From: Nephrocerus scutellatus
Lineage: Eukaryota > Arthropoda > Insecta > Diptera > Pipunculidae
Direction of reading: 5' to 3'
DNA length: 64,000 nt
Assembly (NCBI GenBank): GCA_947095585.1
Contig: OX352764.1
Coordinates: forward strand, 74,696,816 to 74,760,815
The stretch's first letter is position 1, and every line of letters begins with the position of its first letter. The position numbers were made by a program, and so were the translations under genes. Positions 1 to 11,316 of this stretch are shown one piece after another. A model generated the notes under the pieces. It was given only the letters and a program-made list of their open reading frames with translations, ran no database searches and was not told the DNA's origin.

Positions 1-218
1 TCAGTGGCTTGTGTTGCAGGTGCTGCAGGGTTTACGTGCGGGACAAAGTGACTTAGAAGCACTGCAGGGACGTGCTGCCGTCGAAGAGGGTCAAAGTATA
101 GTTGCCGCTTGGCAAGAAACTGGGCTGATAACTCAGGTTTTTCCTCTCCATGAGACGAACGCATTGACGAATTTGCAAACAAGTTGGGTCAAGCAGATAT
201 TCGCCCCGCAACCTTTGG
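1..218 (+). CDS. Ano8: Anoctamin-8 (TMEM16H) orthologue, exon 1 of 14 seen here (5' partial)
   Basis: This is the first visible coding exon of the only host gene in the window. The reading frame is open from base 2 (Q-W-L-V-L-Q...), so either the exon starts before the window or it begins at an AG near base 4 or 19. It encodes the region just before the membrane core, including a VFPLHE stretch and SWVKQIFAPQPL, which match vertebrate ANO8 as I remember it. It ends TTGG|GTGGGT in phase 1 and joins exon 2 to make the conserved PL-D-DIAEYFGVK. Anoctamins are ten-helix membrane proteins (Ca2+-activated channels, scramblases). ANO8 is known in mammals as an endoplasmic reticulum-plasma membrane tether. 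The family call is strong. The symbol is by homology only. Confidence 0.88.
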
Positions 219-287
219 GTGGGTCACTCACTCTCTTCTGTAATATACATTTTTTCAAGGCCTATTTTCCTAAATGTCATATTTTAG
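219..287 (+). other. Stop-free 69-nt intron inside the Ano8 membrane domain
   Basis: The segment starts GTGGGT, ends CATATTTTAG and has a T-rich 3' part. It is 69 nt long, a multiple of three, and has no in-frame stop, so a simple ORF call merges it into the protein as 23 extra residues (GGSLTLFCN...). Removing it restores the contiguous family motif PL-DDIAEYFGVK. The next intron (581-649) is also exactly 69 nt. Confidence 0.85.
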
Positions 288-580
288 ATGACATTGCCGA
301 ATATTTTGGTGTCAAAGTGGCACTGTACTTTGCCTGGCTGGGCCATTATACATCAGCGTTGGGCGTACCAGCGGTATTCGGAACAATTCTCTATGCTATT
401 CTCTGGGGCAAGGGACAAACAGCGCAAGATATGGGTCATGTATTGTTCTCTCTGTTCAATGTGGCATGGGCTTCATTATATTTGGAAGCATGGAAACGCT
501 ATTCAGTTGAACTTGCATTCCGTTGGGGAACACTGTCAACACCGCCGGAACTTTTGGAACCACCCAGGCCGTTGTATAAG
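288..580 (+). CDS. Ano8: Ano8 exon 2: first membrane helices
   Basis: The exon begins after ATTTTAG and supplies the AT that completes a GAT (Asp) codon with exon 1. It encodes DIAEYFGVKVALYFAWLGHY, a hydrophobic helix (ALGVPAVFGTILYAILW) and a second one (HVLFSLFNVAWASLYLEAW), followed by KR-rich and WGTLSTPPELLEPPRPLY. The AEYFGVK, YFAWLG, PAVFG and LEAWKR blocks are the anoctamin hallmark of helices 1-2, and the EPPRP segment is ANO8-like. The length of 293 nt leaves phase 0. The donor is AAG|GTATAT. A continuous open frame runs from exon 1 through the intervening 69 nt, but those 23 residues are absent from the family and I treat them as an intron. Confidence 0.93.
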
Positions 581-649
581 GTATATTTATTTTTTTAAGC
601 TATTTTAAGGATTTACTTAATTTTCAATTTACCTATTTGTTCCTCTTAG

Positions 650-805
650 GGTCCACTGGTCGAAAGTAACGTCACCGGCTGGCTTGAGCCCAAAGAATCT
701 CCAGCGTGGCAACGGCGTGCATTTCGCTATTTAGTCAGTTTCCCCATCATTGGATTGTGTCTGTTGCTTGTTTTCGTCGTGATGTTTTTGATGTTGCGAA
801 TTCAG
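650..805 (+). CDS. Ano8: Ano8 exon 3: transmembrane helix
   Basis: The acceptor TTCCTCTTAG is preceded by a clear pyrimidine tract and the donor is CAG|GTGAGT, close to consensus. The exon is 156 nt, phase 0 at both ends. It encodes GPLVESNVTGWLEPKESPAW, then QRRAFRYLVSFPIIG and a strongly hydrophobic run (LCLLLVFVVMFLMLRIQ) that forms one membrane helix. In anoctamins this is the linker and helix 3 region after the LEEPRP motif. It is followed by an intron of about 11.5 kb packed with repeats. Confidence 0.92.
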
Positions 806-2359
806 GTGAGTTTGGTGCGAATGTTTTTCTCATTGTGATACATTTTTGATTTTCTTCATGTGAAGACGCTCCTTAAACGAAAACCATATATATACCGCAG
901 CAGTAGTGGCAAAACAGTATACATATATAGTATGTATATATACTGCTTTGGTAGTGGCTTGTGGCACTACAATAGTTCTTTGTATTGCATGTTTATAGAG
1001 GCAGTTTCTTTCGCGCTTTGTTGTTGTTTCGTTATTCAATTGAGTGTCCCATATTACATGCTGTACTGTAATTATGTTCAGATATTTTTTCTAAAAACCT
1101 TCAAAGATCTTTATAAAATTGGACTGCGTAAATTTTTATCATCCGGGCAACAGGACAGTGAAAATAAACCAACATATTATTGAAAAAAATAATAGTGGTA
1201 TTTTTTAGACAGGAATGGCGATGATCCTAAATGGTCCTAAAGGAGTACTTGATTATAAAAAACTTACCAACACTCACTCTACTTCTATTATTATAAAGTA
1301 TATACAAAAGAATACTTTTTTCCAAATATATGAATATTTAATATAACTTTTAAGAGTAAACATATCTTTACTATAAATTTACTTAAAAATTAGTGCTAAA
1401 TATGGTTTTCGAAAACATTGTTTTTCAATTTGTAAAGATTACCAATCAGTTCAGTTTTTATGATCCGCAGATAAAGTCGCTACGGTATCTGACTCTGCAT
1501 TTACAAAAAAACTGAGCGGTTACCTATACATATTTTCTCGGTCTCAGAATCGTCTGTAAATAAGAGATGACATTTTCATTCACCAAGATGAGTCAATTGG
1601 ATTTTATTATATTTATTATTATTTTAATATTTGTATCTACGATAGAAGAGCAGTAACTGGAGAAAAATCTATTGCCTATTCGTTGCTGCAGAACAACTAT
1701 TTCAAGATGATACTTATTGTTCTCACCATTGCAAAAGAAAAAAAACTGTACTTCGGTTCAATATCAATTGGACAATTTGTTTCAGAGTCAAATTGTCGAC
1801 AGTAACAAACGTATTACACAACTGATAAAAGTTTTACATCAGAGCAGCTAGAGCAAAATGTAATTTTTTGGGGTCAGTTTTTATGGCAGGTACGGTACCT
1901 CATTCGCCGACCCGCAAATCTTACCAATATCCACCTTGAGTCACCATAATTTTATTGAAAGAATTTTTGTATTCGGACTTTCGGTTCTTGACTTATGCAA
2001 AGAACATACATTTTTTTGGCTTTTTCTTTAGGGTACAAATTGCCTATAATATTGAGAAAACATGTCTTTGGGGAACCTTAGCCAAAATATTCGGAGCGAA
2101 CGCAACAACAACTTGCATGGCGACCGTATGAATGTAGTGCCACCACAACTGCATTGTGACGGTATGCATGGACCGCCACACAAGCCCCCTAAAGCAGGCT
2201 CGAGCGCTTCTATTTGTAGCGCTTTGGGGCTTTGGTTTTTTTGAGTAAATTTAATACTTCGGTTTTTGTTTCGGACTGAAGTAATACAAGATTTAGAGAT
2301 ATGTAAGTGCAGAAGAATAATTGGCATTATTTGCTTAAATCTTGAGAGAGAAAAACACT
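806..2359. other. Intron sequence, no recognised feature
   Basis: AT-rich intron with a short TATATA-rich stretch near 920-945. A GC-richer patch at 2080-2225 gives short overlapping ORFs on both strands that I cannot assign. Confidence 0.5.
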
Positions 2360-2532
2360 TGTAAAACGAGTTCGATTCCGGCGCGTCAAAAAAACCCCAA
2401 ACCTGTTTTCACCGCACTGATAATTATCTAGAATTCTAGAATATAGATTCTAGATTCAAAATACACATGATACAGTTGCCGTATACTGCTATATTCACAT
2501 GTAGGGTTGAGTTGATGTATGAAGTAATCAAC
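2360..2532 (+). repeat. SINE-B remnant (tRNA-derived), fused to LINE1 3' sequence
   Basis: GAGTTCGATTCCGG at 2368-2381 fits the RNA polymerase III B box. The following body (acatgat...gtatactgct...ggttgagttgatgta..aagtaatc) matches the body of the second SINE-B copy at 53200-53573 on the other strand. The A box is missing, so the copy is 5' truncated. It runs directly into LINE1 3' sequence at about 2533. Confidence 0.65.
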
Positions 2533-2790
2533 CACCAGTGGTGCTCGTAAGAAATAGCCAATACTCGTGGCGCTCTAAATGCTTATCAGTTTACCATCCA
2601 GCCCATCTTCGGACGTACAAGCCCATCTTACGTAAGTTCAGAGATTCGTTCTCTCTGTCTTTCCACAACACTATGATCCACAGACATTCAAAACATAAGC
2701 TCATAGACATATCCTCTTTTATCCTCCTTTTCCTTAACGCCTTAACGCCATGCTAAGCATATAGCCAAGCCATTAAAAGGGTGCAAATTC
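2533..2790 (+). mobile_element. LINE1 family, 3' end fragment
   Basis: Shares with 13893-14285, 22600-22700 (minus) and 54860-54960 the landmarks GGTGCTC..AAATGGC, ATACTCGTGGCGCTCTAAATGC, GACATTCAAAACA.AAGCT.ATAGACAT and the ending GCATTA.AAGGGTGCAAAT. It lacks about 30 bases present in other copies near 2560. Non-coding remnant. Confidence 0.75.
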
Positions 2791-4160
2791 TATATAAAAA
2801 AAGATAGTAGAGCCACAATGTGGGTTGATGTGCACGATATTAAAGTTTGTGATTGCTGGTGTACTTTTAACACCACCCACCATAACACTTTTTTTCTTCT
2901 TCTATACCATTATTTTCAAGTCTACGCTGTGTCTAAGCAGGGTTGGGTACGTAATTCCGCATACCAAAATCCCGTATGCCGCAATAATAGTTTTCGAGAA
3001 ATACTTTTACTATCATATAGGAAGGATAGGGAAAACTACTTCTAATGACATTATTAAGTGTAGAGGGAGTCAACTAGTGATCTTCAATGCGTTACATTTA
3101 GAAATATCGATTAAAGTTATTTTTTTTAGAATTGAGATTATTAGATTGCACTTTTAACCATTTAAAATATACTTTTCGTTTCAATTTGTTTTTACTAGAT
3201 GTATGTTTTTAGGGATCTCAACAACAATTTATATTCATTAAATTATTTGATTATAAAAACAAATGACAGAAATCAATGTGTTAATTAATTTAAAAAAAGC
3301 ATTTAATAATGGGGCACTCAATTCAGCAGTCGTAGTTTTGCACAACTGTTGTTCATTTTAATTTTATTTCACACAACTTATTTACTAACTCTTATAATTA
3401 TTGTTGCACGATAATGCTTAAGCCGAAATTCGAAAATTTAAATTATTTTTTTCAGGATTGGCTGGATCAAAATAAAATTCCTGATAGAGGACTTGCTCAT
3501 TGCATGTATAATTTACATAAGGTTATTATTTTTTCATCTAAAATGTAACCTCAAACAATTATAACCCACTAGTAAGCCCCCGATTCTGTAAAGAATCGAT
3601 CAAATAGATAATTTTTCGGTGGTATTTTTCAAAATTAAATTACAACAGATTGACACATTAATAAGCTGAAGACTCAAATCTTATAAGAATGTATATCAAC
3701 TTCTCCTAAAAAATATTCACTAACTATTATTTTGTTTTTAATCACAAAAATTCTATATATAGTGATCCAAAATTATTGGTAGTATTATTAACCTGATCTG
3801 GACCAAATATGATACAAATCGGCTAAAATTTGTCCAATCATGAAAATCCCGAACATTTAACAAACTTTTGCTTGGAAGGTACTCGAAGGAAACAAAATTT
3901 AAAAAAAAACATTTCTCAGATTAGTCCTCGGCATGGAAATCATACATAGTAAAATACATACATGAAGTTATCTCTTAGTAATATAGATAAACAAATAATA
4001 GTTCATTGTTAACTTTTCATTGCAAAATTTGTATTAATTGTTCATACGCGTATCATTCTTGTTCACTATTTCCTCACTAGTAAATAATCCTGAATGCAGA
4101 GTGTCATTAATGCTGTTCTAACCATATCAAAGGTCAGCGGAACGGAGTCGCCATAATTGC
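2791..4160. other. Intron sequence, no recognised feature
   Basis: AT-rich. Two overlapping open frames of 75 and 110 codons at 2818-3157 show no recognisable domain and no codon signal I can defend. Confidence 0.5.
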
Positions 4161-4250
4161 TTTTTAAATTCTCTACATTAACTTCGCGTGTCCGTGGTTG
4201 GAGGACTGGCTGGTCAGATCTTGTGATCAATTTTTAACCCACTTCCTTAA
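4161..4250 (+). repeat. Family H element, 5' end only
   Basis: TTTTTAAATTCTCTACATTAACTTCGCG, a GGCTGG-type core and TTGTGATCAATTTTTAACCC identify the 5' end of the recurring non-coding family H (best copies at 37625, 39861 and 27639). The rest of the element is absent; AT-rich unassigned sequence follows to 5312. Confidence 0.7.
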
Positions 4251-5324
4251 CAGACTGTAGTAGGCTTTTGTTGTCTTTAATCACACAAACAATTAACCCG
4301 AGACCGTGTTTGTAAATTAAAATTATTCTGAGGTTGAAATTCTCTTTATGGGGTTACTGAACGGGCGACATTGCGTGCAGAACAAATGTTAACGGAATTG
4401 TTTATTATAATGCATGACACTTACTCGTTTCTTCTACCTTACAGAAAGAATGCTATTAAAATATTGATTAAAATCTCATGCAATATTCCTTGTCCAGTGC
4501 AACTATGGAAAAACAAACCTAGAAAAGGATAGAAAAATAGATGTCCATGTTTGTATCCTTTGTTCATAATGGAGTGGTATTCATTAAGAATTTTCTATGA
4601 CTGCCCAGTCCGCTTAATAATTAAAAATTGTTTCTTTGTATATAACCTCATGTATGTTTGGTATAGTGCACAAATCATTATTTTTCAAATTCATACATGA
4701 AAACTAATTGCGATTCAAATTTGTATCTACGAATAATGTTTATTTGCTCCATAATTGTGTTTTATACACTTTTTGTTGCATTATGCAATAAGAAAACTTG
4801 TTGATTACATTTTATTTGATTGCGTAATGTACAGAGTGTACATTATTATTTCATATAAATTTAATAAAAAATCTTTTTAGTATATTCTTCCATGTCATTG
4901 CAGTAAAAATTAGCGACTAGATAGGATCGCGTATTAACTTATTTTATATTTTAGAAATTTTATATTTTTTCCCAGATTTCAGGTACATTTTACTCACTCA
5001 AGCCCGTATATTTATATTAAAAATTCTTCATATCCTTGTGAATAACTTATTTCTCCCAGTCGGGGCTTTATTAATTAATGAAAAATTAGGTAGCTCTTGC
5101 TCCTTAGGGTAATGCTCTAGAAAGCAATGAAATAAGAAAAATAATGTTTGACCATAATGCTTGAGGCCTACACACACACATTGTGACAATGTTGAGGGAT
5201 GCTGTGAAAGAACAAAAGTTTAAGTCCCCCATACAGTTTACTGTTGCTGAGTTAAGAAGAGTTCGTGTTCCTTAATATGGGAATTTATTTGCAGATGCAT
5301 ATGACTGCTGCTAAAAAAGCAAAT

Positions 5325-5595
5325 TATAATATTAGGCACGACAGACCGTTGCGGTCCAAGGCGACCATTTGTGTTGTGCATGTATATTTTTGAACACAAA
5401 TGGAGAGACCTACAATTTAAGGCCGGATCCGAACGGCGAATTGAGAAGCTTTCCGTGACAAGTTATTACTCTCGGAACGTTTGTCAGACGTTCGCGAGAG
5501 GTGGGACACCGTGAAAATACTTTTGGTGTTACTGGGATTCGAACCACAAACGTCCTGCTCAGTATCCATGCGCATTTCCACTGCGCCACGGCACC
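5325..5595 (-). repeat. SINE-A (tRNA-derived), full-length copy with perfect target duplication
   Basis: Read on the minus strand, the head is tRNA-like: GGTGCCGTGGCGCAGTGG contains an A box and GGTTCGAATCCC a B box, with the CCAGTAACACC end complementary to the 5' GGTG. The body ends in CGCAACGGTCTGTCG and an AT-rich tail. It is flanked by a perfect 12-bp duplication AAAAAAGCAAAT at 5313-5324 and 5596-5607, proving it is one insertion. No protein is encoded. Confidence 0.85.
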
Positions 5596-5680
5596 AAAAA
5601 AGCAAATCACTGCTCTTATTTGTAAGATATCCTGCCAGTTATATTAAAGTTTTAAAGAACATAAACACATAAATCTTAAT

Positions 5681-5977
5681 AATAATAATATTTGGCGCGA
5701 CAGACCATTGCGGTCCAAGGCCTAGCTTCTCGCAACCATTCGTGTTGAGCATGTATATTTTTGCACACAAATGGAAGGGACCTACAATTTAAGGCCGGAT
5801 CCGAACGGCAAATTGTGAGAAGCTTTCCGTGACAAGTTATTTCTCTCGGAACGTTTGTCACTCATTCTCGAGAGGTGGGACACCGTGAAAAATACTTTTG
5901 GTGTTACTGGAATTCGAACGATGAACCCCCTGCTCAGTAGCCATGCTCATTTCCACTGATCCACGGCGCCCAAATAA
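5681..5977 (-). repeat. SINE-A, second copy
   Basis: Same family and orientation as the copy at 5325, only 85 bp away. The head carries GGCGCCGTGG.TCAGTGG and CGTTCGAATTCC, and the 3' tail is (ATT)n, seen as AATAATAATAATATTTGG on the plus strand. A near-perfect duplication (ATAAATCTTAAT at 5669-5680, ATGAATCTTAAT at 5978-5989) suggests an independent insertion. Confidence 0.82.
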
Positions 5978-6403
5978 ATGAATCTTAATTGCACTTAAAA
6001 TCAATACCATAAATCGAAATGTTTTTGTAAAGCTATGGAAGGAAGTGTAGGATCAATAATATTTTTTCACACGACCAGATAAGACAAAAGTGACTATTTC
6101 CTACGCTATAACCTACCCTCGAAAGTAGGCATTATTCACACCGGTGTGTTAACATAGAAAACACTATTGTTATTTACTGCAGTCTCAGCGAACACACATT
6201 CCCACAGTAGTTTTGCATTGCGCTTGAGCAGTTTCACAGAAAAATTGTGTTGGCCGTGTGAAAAATACCGTACATTACTCGCTGAAAAGTGCTTAACGTG
6301 CTTGATAATGTCCACTTTCCTAGCTCGATATGTAATATACTATTTCACACTCACCCTCATTCTAATAACGAGTTCTTTCGGGGAAAAAAAAATAATGTAT
6401 GTA

Positions 6404-7228
6404 CGAGGGTGGAAACATTTTATTAATCAACATAGTATCCTTTTAGCTCGATACACTTCATCCAACGTTTCTCCAATTTTTTGATGCCCTCCAAATAATA
6501 CGATTTCTCGTATCGTCTCGTCATGTCGCCATGACCTTGTTTGCTGACAAACCCACCTTGGCCTTATTCGGCTTCGATCCATTGTTTTGACGTTCCTTGG
6601 TTTTTGGTGTGTGTAGTGAATCCAGGTTTCATCCACGGTTATGAATTTTTCGAAATTTTCTGGAACATCGCAAAACACACCTTTGAAGTTTCGTCGGTTG
6701 TGAGCAAGCGCAGCACCCATCTTGCGGAAAGCTTTTTCCTGTCCAAATATTCAAAAATCACTGAGCCATGTGATAAGCCTGTGGCCTCTTCAAGCTCTCG
6801 CACTTTCACTCGCCGATCGTCAATTATCACACCATGGATTTTGTCGACCATTTCTGGTGTGGTGACCTAAATTGGGCGACCAGAACTTTCGGGATCACTT
6901 GTACATGAACGACCGCACCGATATTGAGTAAACCAGTGGTGAATGGTCTGAATGGTTCCAATAGATGGTCAAGAGTCCCCATAATATTTGTCAAGCTTTT
7001 GTTTGGTTTGCGTTATAGTTTTTTCTCGCAAAAAATAGTGTTTAATGAGAACTTGAAACTCACTTTTTTCCGTTTTAACGAAAATGCTCGTAGGCGTCTA
7101 TATAAAATGGCTGCCACAACAAAACTGTTTGACAGATCTGTCTGAAAATTTGGGTGCGTTCTTTTGAAAGATGATTCTTGACAAAACTAAAATGATATCT
7201 TATTAATGGACTTATTGACCCACCCTCG
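6404..7228 (-). mobile_element. Mariner transposon remnant with internal deletion
   Basis: Terminal inverted repeats CGAGGGTGG... are present at 6404 and, inverted, at the 7228 end (CCACCCTCG), each next to a TA target dinucleotide (6402-6403, 7229-7230). The 825-bp element is shorter than the usual 1.3 kb. Minus-strand fragments encode the N-terminal helix-turn-helix (LEEATGLSHGSV), the first catalytic region (FITVDETWIH) and then directly the C-terminal end (LEGIKKLEKRW.KCIELKG). The segment with the second and third catalytic Asp is missing, and frames are broken. It is inactive and could move only with enzyme supplied elsewhere. Confidence 0.85.
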
Positions 7229-7282
7229 TATAACAAAACAAAAATGGGTATTGGGTGTGAAGAAGGTGGCATATGACATGCT

Positions 7283-7530
7283 CGATATTAGTGTTGAATC
7301 CATAGTTAACGGGGTCGCTGGGACGGTAAGACCCCTAGCATCCCTAGAGGTGAGAGTGAGAAGAATGGTGACATGTAAATAAATAAAAAAACGGCCGATA
7401 TTAATGTCGAATTCATAGTTTTGGGGGTCGCTGGTATTACATCGATATCATATCTATTTGTGGGGGTGGGAAGGTGAAGATATGTAAAAATAAACTAAAG
7501 CGACCGATATTAGTGTCGAATCACTATATT
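7283..7530. repeat. Diverged tandem repeat of about 110 bp, 2.2 copies
   Basis: CGATATTAGTGTTGAATCC.TAGTT..GGGGTCGCTGG starts at 7283, recurs at 7396 (CGATATTAATGTCGAATTC) and 7505 (CGATATTAGTGTCGAATC). The periods are 113 and 109 bp. Function unknown. Confidence 0.7.
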
Positions 7531-8526
7531 GCTCACCGGACAACGCCGGGAACTTAACTAGTATTAAATATATTTTAAATTAATTCCGGTTATAGTTAAA
7601 AATAAATGCAAAAATTCAGGATCTTATGCATTCTATTAAGAACAATGGTATGAGAGCCTTCCATGGTTATTATTTATTACCGGCTAAATTATAGTTTATT
7701 TTTAAAGGATAACAATGTACTTTCTAGAATTGACGGGCACTTCGAGTCCATTAAGACAAATAACTGCATCATTTACTTTCCAAAAAGTACAAGGTCAAAC
7801 TCTAAAATCCATTATCCCTCCGTGTAATATATTCCGTAAAAATCATTGAATTATAATGACTTGGCTTGCTGCGCATTTAATTGCACAACCATCAGTGCAT
7901 GAAAACACAATCAAAATAGTAATTACCCCATCGGTCTTTTACCACTACACTACAGCCAGTCATCTCATAGTTTAATTAATTTCTCCAGGGTTGAATGAAC
8001 AACAGAAAGTGTCAAAACCAGAAGCACTGCCTGCATTAATCGCACCCGTCGTGTCGCGTGTGTCGTCTGCCAAATGAAAACAAAGCCAAAAGATCCCACG
8101 AATAAAATCACAATTCACCAGCCAGCCAACTTATTTGCATTATTTGTCTGTGGTATTGTTTTGGGTATTCAAATAGGAGTAGCAGGCTCGCAATCGCAAC
8201 TGACAATCGTATTTATAGTGGCAGGAAATAGAAAATGAAAGCTGTTGTGCTACATAAAACCGCTGAGATGTGCGCATTGAATTTCGACAAGTGTAGCTAA
8301 CTATTCATCCAAATATCCGGTTATAAGAATATTATCACATAAATAGTAGATTTACGTTTTGAGTTTTGATTGTTTATTTGTGTTTCGTTCTTAGCCCTAA
8401 CTGATTATTTGTTTTTGCAATTATAGTAAACGCTTTTGAAAGAAAGCAACTGTCTTTAAATGTGCTTTCACTACTTTAGTGAAATATTAAGCTAATCGTT
8501 CTCAATTCGAACAGAACGAAATGAAG
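7531..8526. other. Intron sequence, no recognised feature
   Basis: AT-rich, no recognisable ORF or repeat. Confidence 0.5.
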
Positions 8527-11316
8527 CTAGGTTAGGTTAGGTTGAGGTGGCTGTCAGTTAAACCGATACACTTAGACCAGTATTGGTCCATTCTGATACC
8601 ACACGGATCAGGAACAATTCCGTTCACATACTCGATTTGGGAGAGGGCTGGACAAGTACAAAGAAGATGGACGATGGTCCTCCTCCTCCTTCTCATCCAT
8701 GCAAGTTCTGCAGAAGTCATTCGAGAAGACTCCAAGTCTTGCTGCATGCCTGCCTATGAGATAGTGTCCAGAGATGACACCTACAATAGCACCGATGTGC
8801 GATGTTTTTTGAGAGATCAAACACTTGGAGCGTTTCGGATCCAGCTTGTGCCAAATCTGCTTTGTCACTATGCAAGTTGTACCGTTTGACCACCTACGAA
8901 CTCCCGCCTTAACAAGAGTTTGCATGTAGCGATTTGGTATGCCTTTTGAACCATATTCAGGTAAGAAGTGTAGTGTAGTTCCTTGCTTGGCTTAGTTCGG
9001 CAGCCATACAGTTACCCGGAATGTCTCTGTGCCCCGGCACCCAACACAGGTGGATATTGAACTGTGGAGACTGATTCCAGGGGTTACAGTGCAGCTTGGC
9101 TATCCGAGAATATACGGATATTCTTAGCGGATATGACGTTTGTCTTCAGCCAAGACAATGCATCACTGATCGCCATAATTTCAGCCTGGAAAACACTACA
9201 GTGATTTGAGAAAACACCCCCGCCGACTCCTTCATCAGTTTTTTACCCGTCTGTGTAAAAATGAATGTATTCATCTTCCAGGTAAGCGTGTTCGTCCCAG
9301 AATGAACTGTATGGGAAGGTGACCTGGAAGATTTTGTTGAAAAGAAGTTGCGGAATGGTGTAGTCTATGTTGTCTGGGATCCTGACTTAATTCAGGATAG
9401 AGAAGTGACCGATTTCATTTGTAATCCACTAGGAGATAGCATTAAGGAGAATATCCGAACTAGCAACTACTTGCCTGCTGTAAATCTGCTACCAATGGCT
9501 TTTTTGCATGAGAAGAGTGCCACTGTGGCTTTACAAATTCTCTCTTGTATGTAAGGTTTCCAGCTTAGCTTTTTGTCCGAAATAAGACCCAAATACTTGG
9601 CTCTATCAGAAAATGTTAAGCTTATACCTTTTTTAGAAGGAGGGTTAATAAGTGGAACTTTATATTTTCTGGTGAATAGGACAAGCTCAGTTTTATAAGG
9701 ATTTACCCCTGCTGATGAATCAACAAAAAATCAGCAGTCAGCAAGCTGTTTGCTCACCGTCAACAAACATGACTGATTGCACACGCTACTTCATAATAAT
9801 ATGATATTGTAATTTTTATGCTAAATGTGCAATCTTGCACTTCCACGGTTATTACTGGGAATTTGCAATGTAGCATGTTCGTTAGTTAAAGCATTAAAAT
9901 TTAATAAATATCCCAAATTTTGTATAATAAAATATAGTTCAAAACCAGCTATCAACGGCTACTTATTTACCTCGACAAGCCCCGACCCACGGTAAGCGGA
10001 GGTTATTAAGTAGTACATTCACTGTTATCAAACTGAACAACCCGTAAACCACAGCGATCTGCCCAGCGAGTTAGCTTGTTGAGAGCATTTTCCAGGAGTT
10101 CCTTTAAGGTATTCGGGTATGAGACAGCCATGGCAACGTCATCCGCATAAGCGATTTGCAGCCATCACCTCTTAGGCATACCAGCAGCTCATTCACCGCT
10201 AAGTTGCATAGAAGGGGGGACAGGACTCCACCTTGTGGTGTTCCTCTGCGGACAGATCTTCTGGCAGACGTCACGACCAGCTTTAATTATTAATCCGACT
10301 TGTACAATACGCGTGCTGATCTCTAGACAGGAGTCTTTTGTCAATGCGTGTGCGTATGTAGATATCGATCAGTCTTTCCAGTGTCTGGAATGATGAGAGA
10401 CTGATTGGTCTGAGATCTTTTGGACTAATATGAGAGCATTTGTCGGCTCTGGGTATGAAAACCACGTTTACTTCTCTCCATAAAACTGGAATATGGACCA
10501 GATCGAGACAACTCTTTAGAATTGTTTCAATCAAAGGAAGGATAATATATAAAGTCCGGCTGGAATTTTGCCATTAGGTCCTGCAGATTTGTATGGTTTG
10601 AAGCTTTGTAGCGCCCAAAGCAGTTTTTCCTTATTTATCAGATCATTGGAGATAGTTGTACAAGTGTCTGCCCTATAAAGGCTGACATTGCTAAACACAT
10701 GGGAGCTTCCCGTGAAGTGGGTATCTAAAAGCAGATTGGGTATCTAAAAGCTTGAACTGAAGATTTTTTCAGGCAGCTCGGCATTATTAGATTGGTTACG
10801 AGGATGTCTCAGAAGATTCTTCTATTTTATCACAGAAGATTCTTCAAGAAGAGCGCTTTGCTATCCTTAATTCTCTTTTATAAAGTTTGAGAAATGCTTT
10901 GTAAGCATCTCAGTCAGCTTCTAGTCTAGTAGCCTTGGCTACGTTGAATAGCTTTCTACATCAGCTCTTGAAATGCCCTAACTCCGACGTCTACCAATGT
11001 GGCCTCTTCTTGCCTCTTGGACAAATGAGAGGGTAGGAAGAAAAAAGCAAAGGTGAGTAACTTGACCTTGTTGTCAAATTCATTAGTGCTAATTCATTAG
11101 TGCTAATTCCCCCCTCTGCAAGCTCAGAGTGTACGTTTAAATAGTTTCTCGGAATTTGAGTCTTCCTATGATTTCTATATGGTGATTGGCGAGTGGTTTG
11201 TCATCTAAGCTGAATTGTATGTACCGGTGATCGGAGAAGGAATGTTCAGTCGATACCTTCCAGTCTAGCATTATTTGGTTGCGAGAGTCGGTGACAAGAG
11301 TAATATCTAACACTTC
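8527..11316 (-). pseudogene. LOA/I-like LINE with RNase H domain, degenerate
   Basis: Read on the minus strand from 11376 downwards. An endonuclease end (QEVLDITLVTDSRN, STEHSFSDHRYIQF), a reverse transcriptase start (WREVNVVFIPRADKCSH, DLRPISLSSFQTLERLID), an RNase H end (CWVPGHRDIPGNCMAAEL near 9040-9070) and a C-terminal part with FCRTCMDEKEEED near 8700 appear in order, in several broken frames. The RNase H places it in the I/LOA group. About 9715-10010 looks foreign to the LINE and is unassigned. The 3' end carries AACCTAACCTAACCT. No intact ORF remains, so it is a fossil. Confidence 0.75.

Noticed and set aside
11..598. Single 195-codon exon reading straight through 219-287
   Set aside because: The extra 23 residues break a motif conserved in all anoctamins, and GT...AG ends with matching phase are present.
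2062..2244. Small protein gene (60 codons)
   Set aside because: No domain and overlapping ORF on the other strand; only base composition stands out.
5520..5600. tRNA gene on the minus strand
   Set aside because: The A and B boxes are the head of a dispersed SINE with body, tail and target duplication; other copies exist.
8521..8545. Telomeric TTAGG array
   Set aside because: Only three units, located at a LINE 3' end inside a gene.
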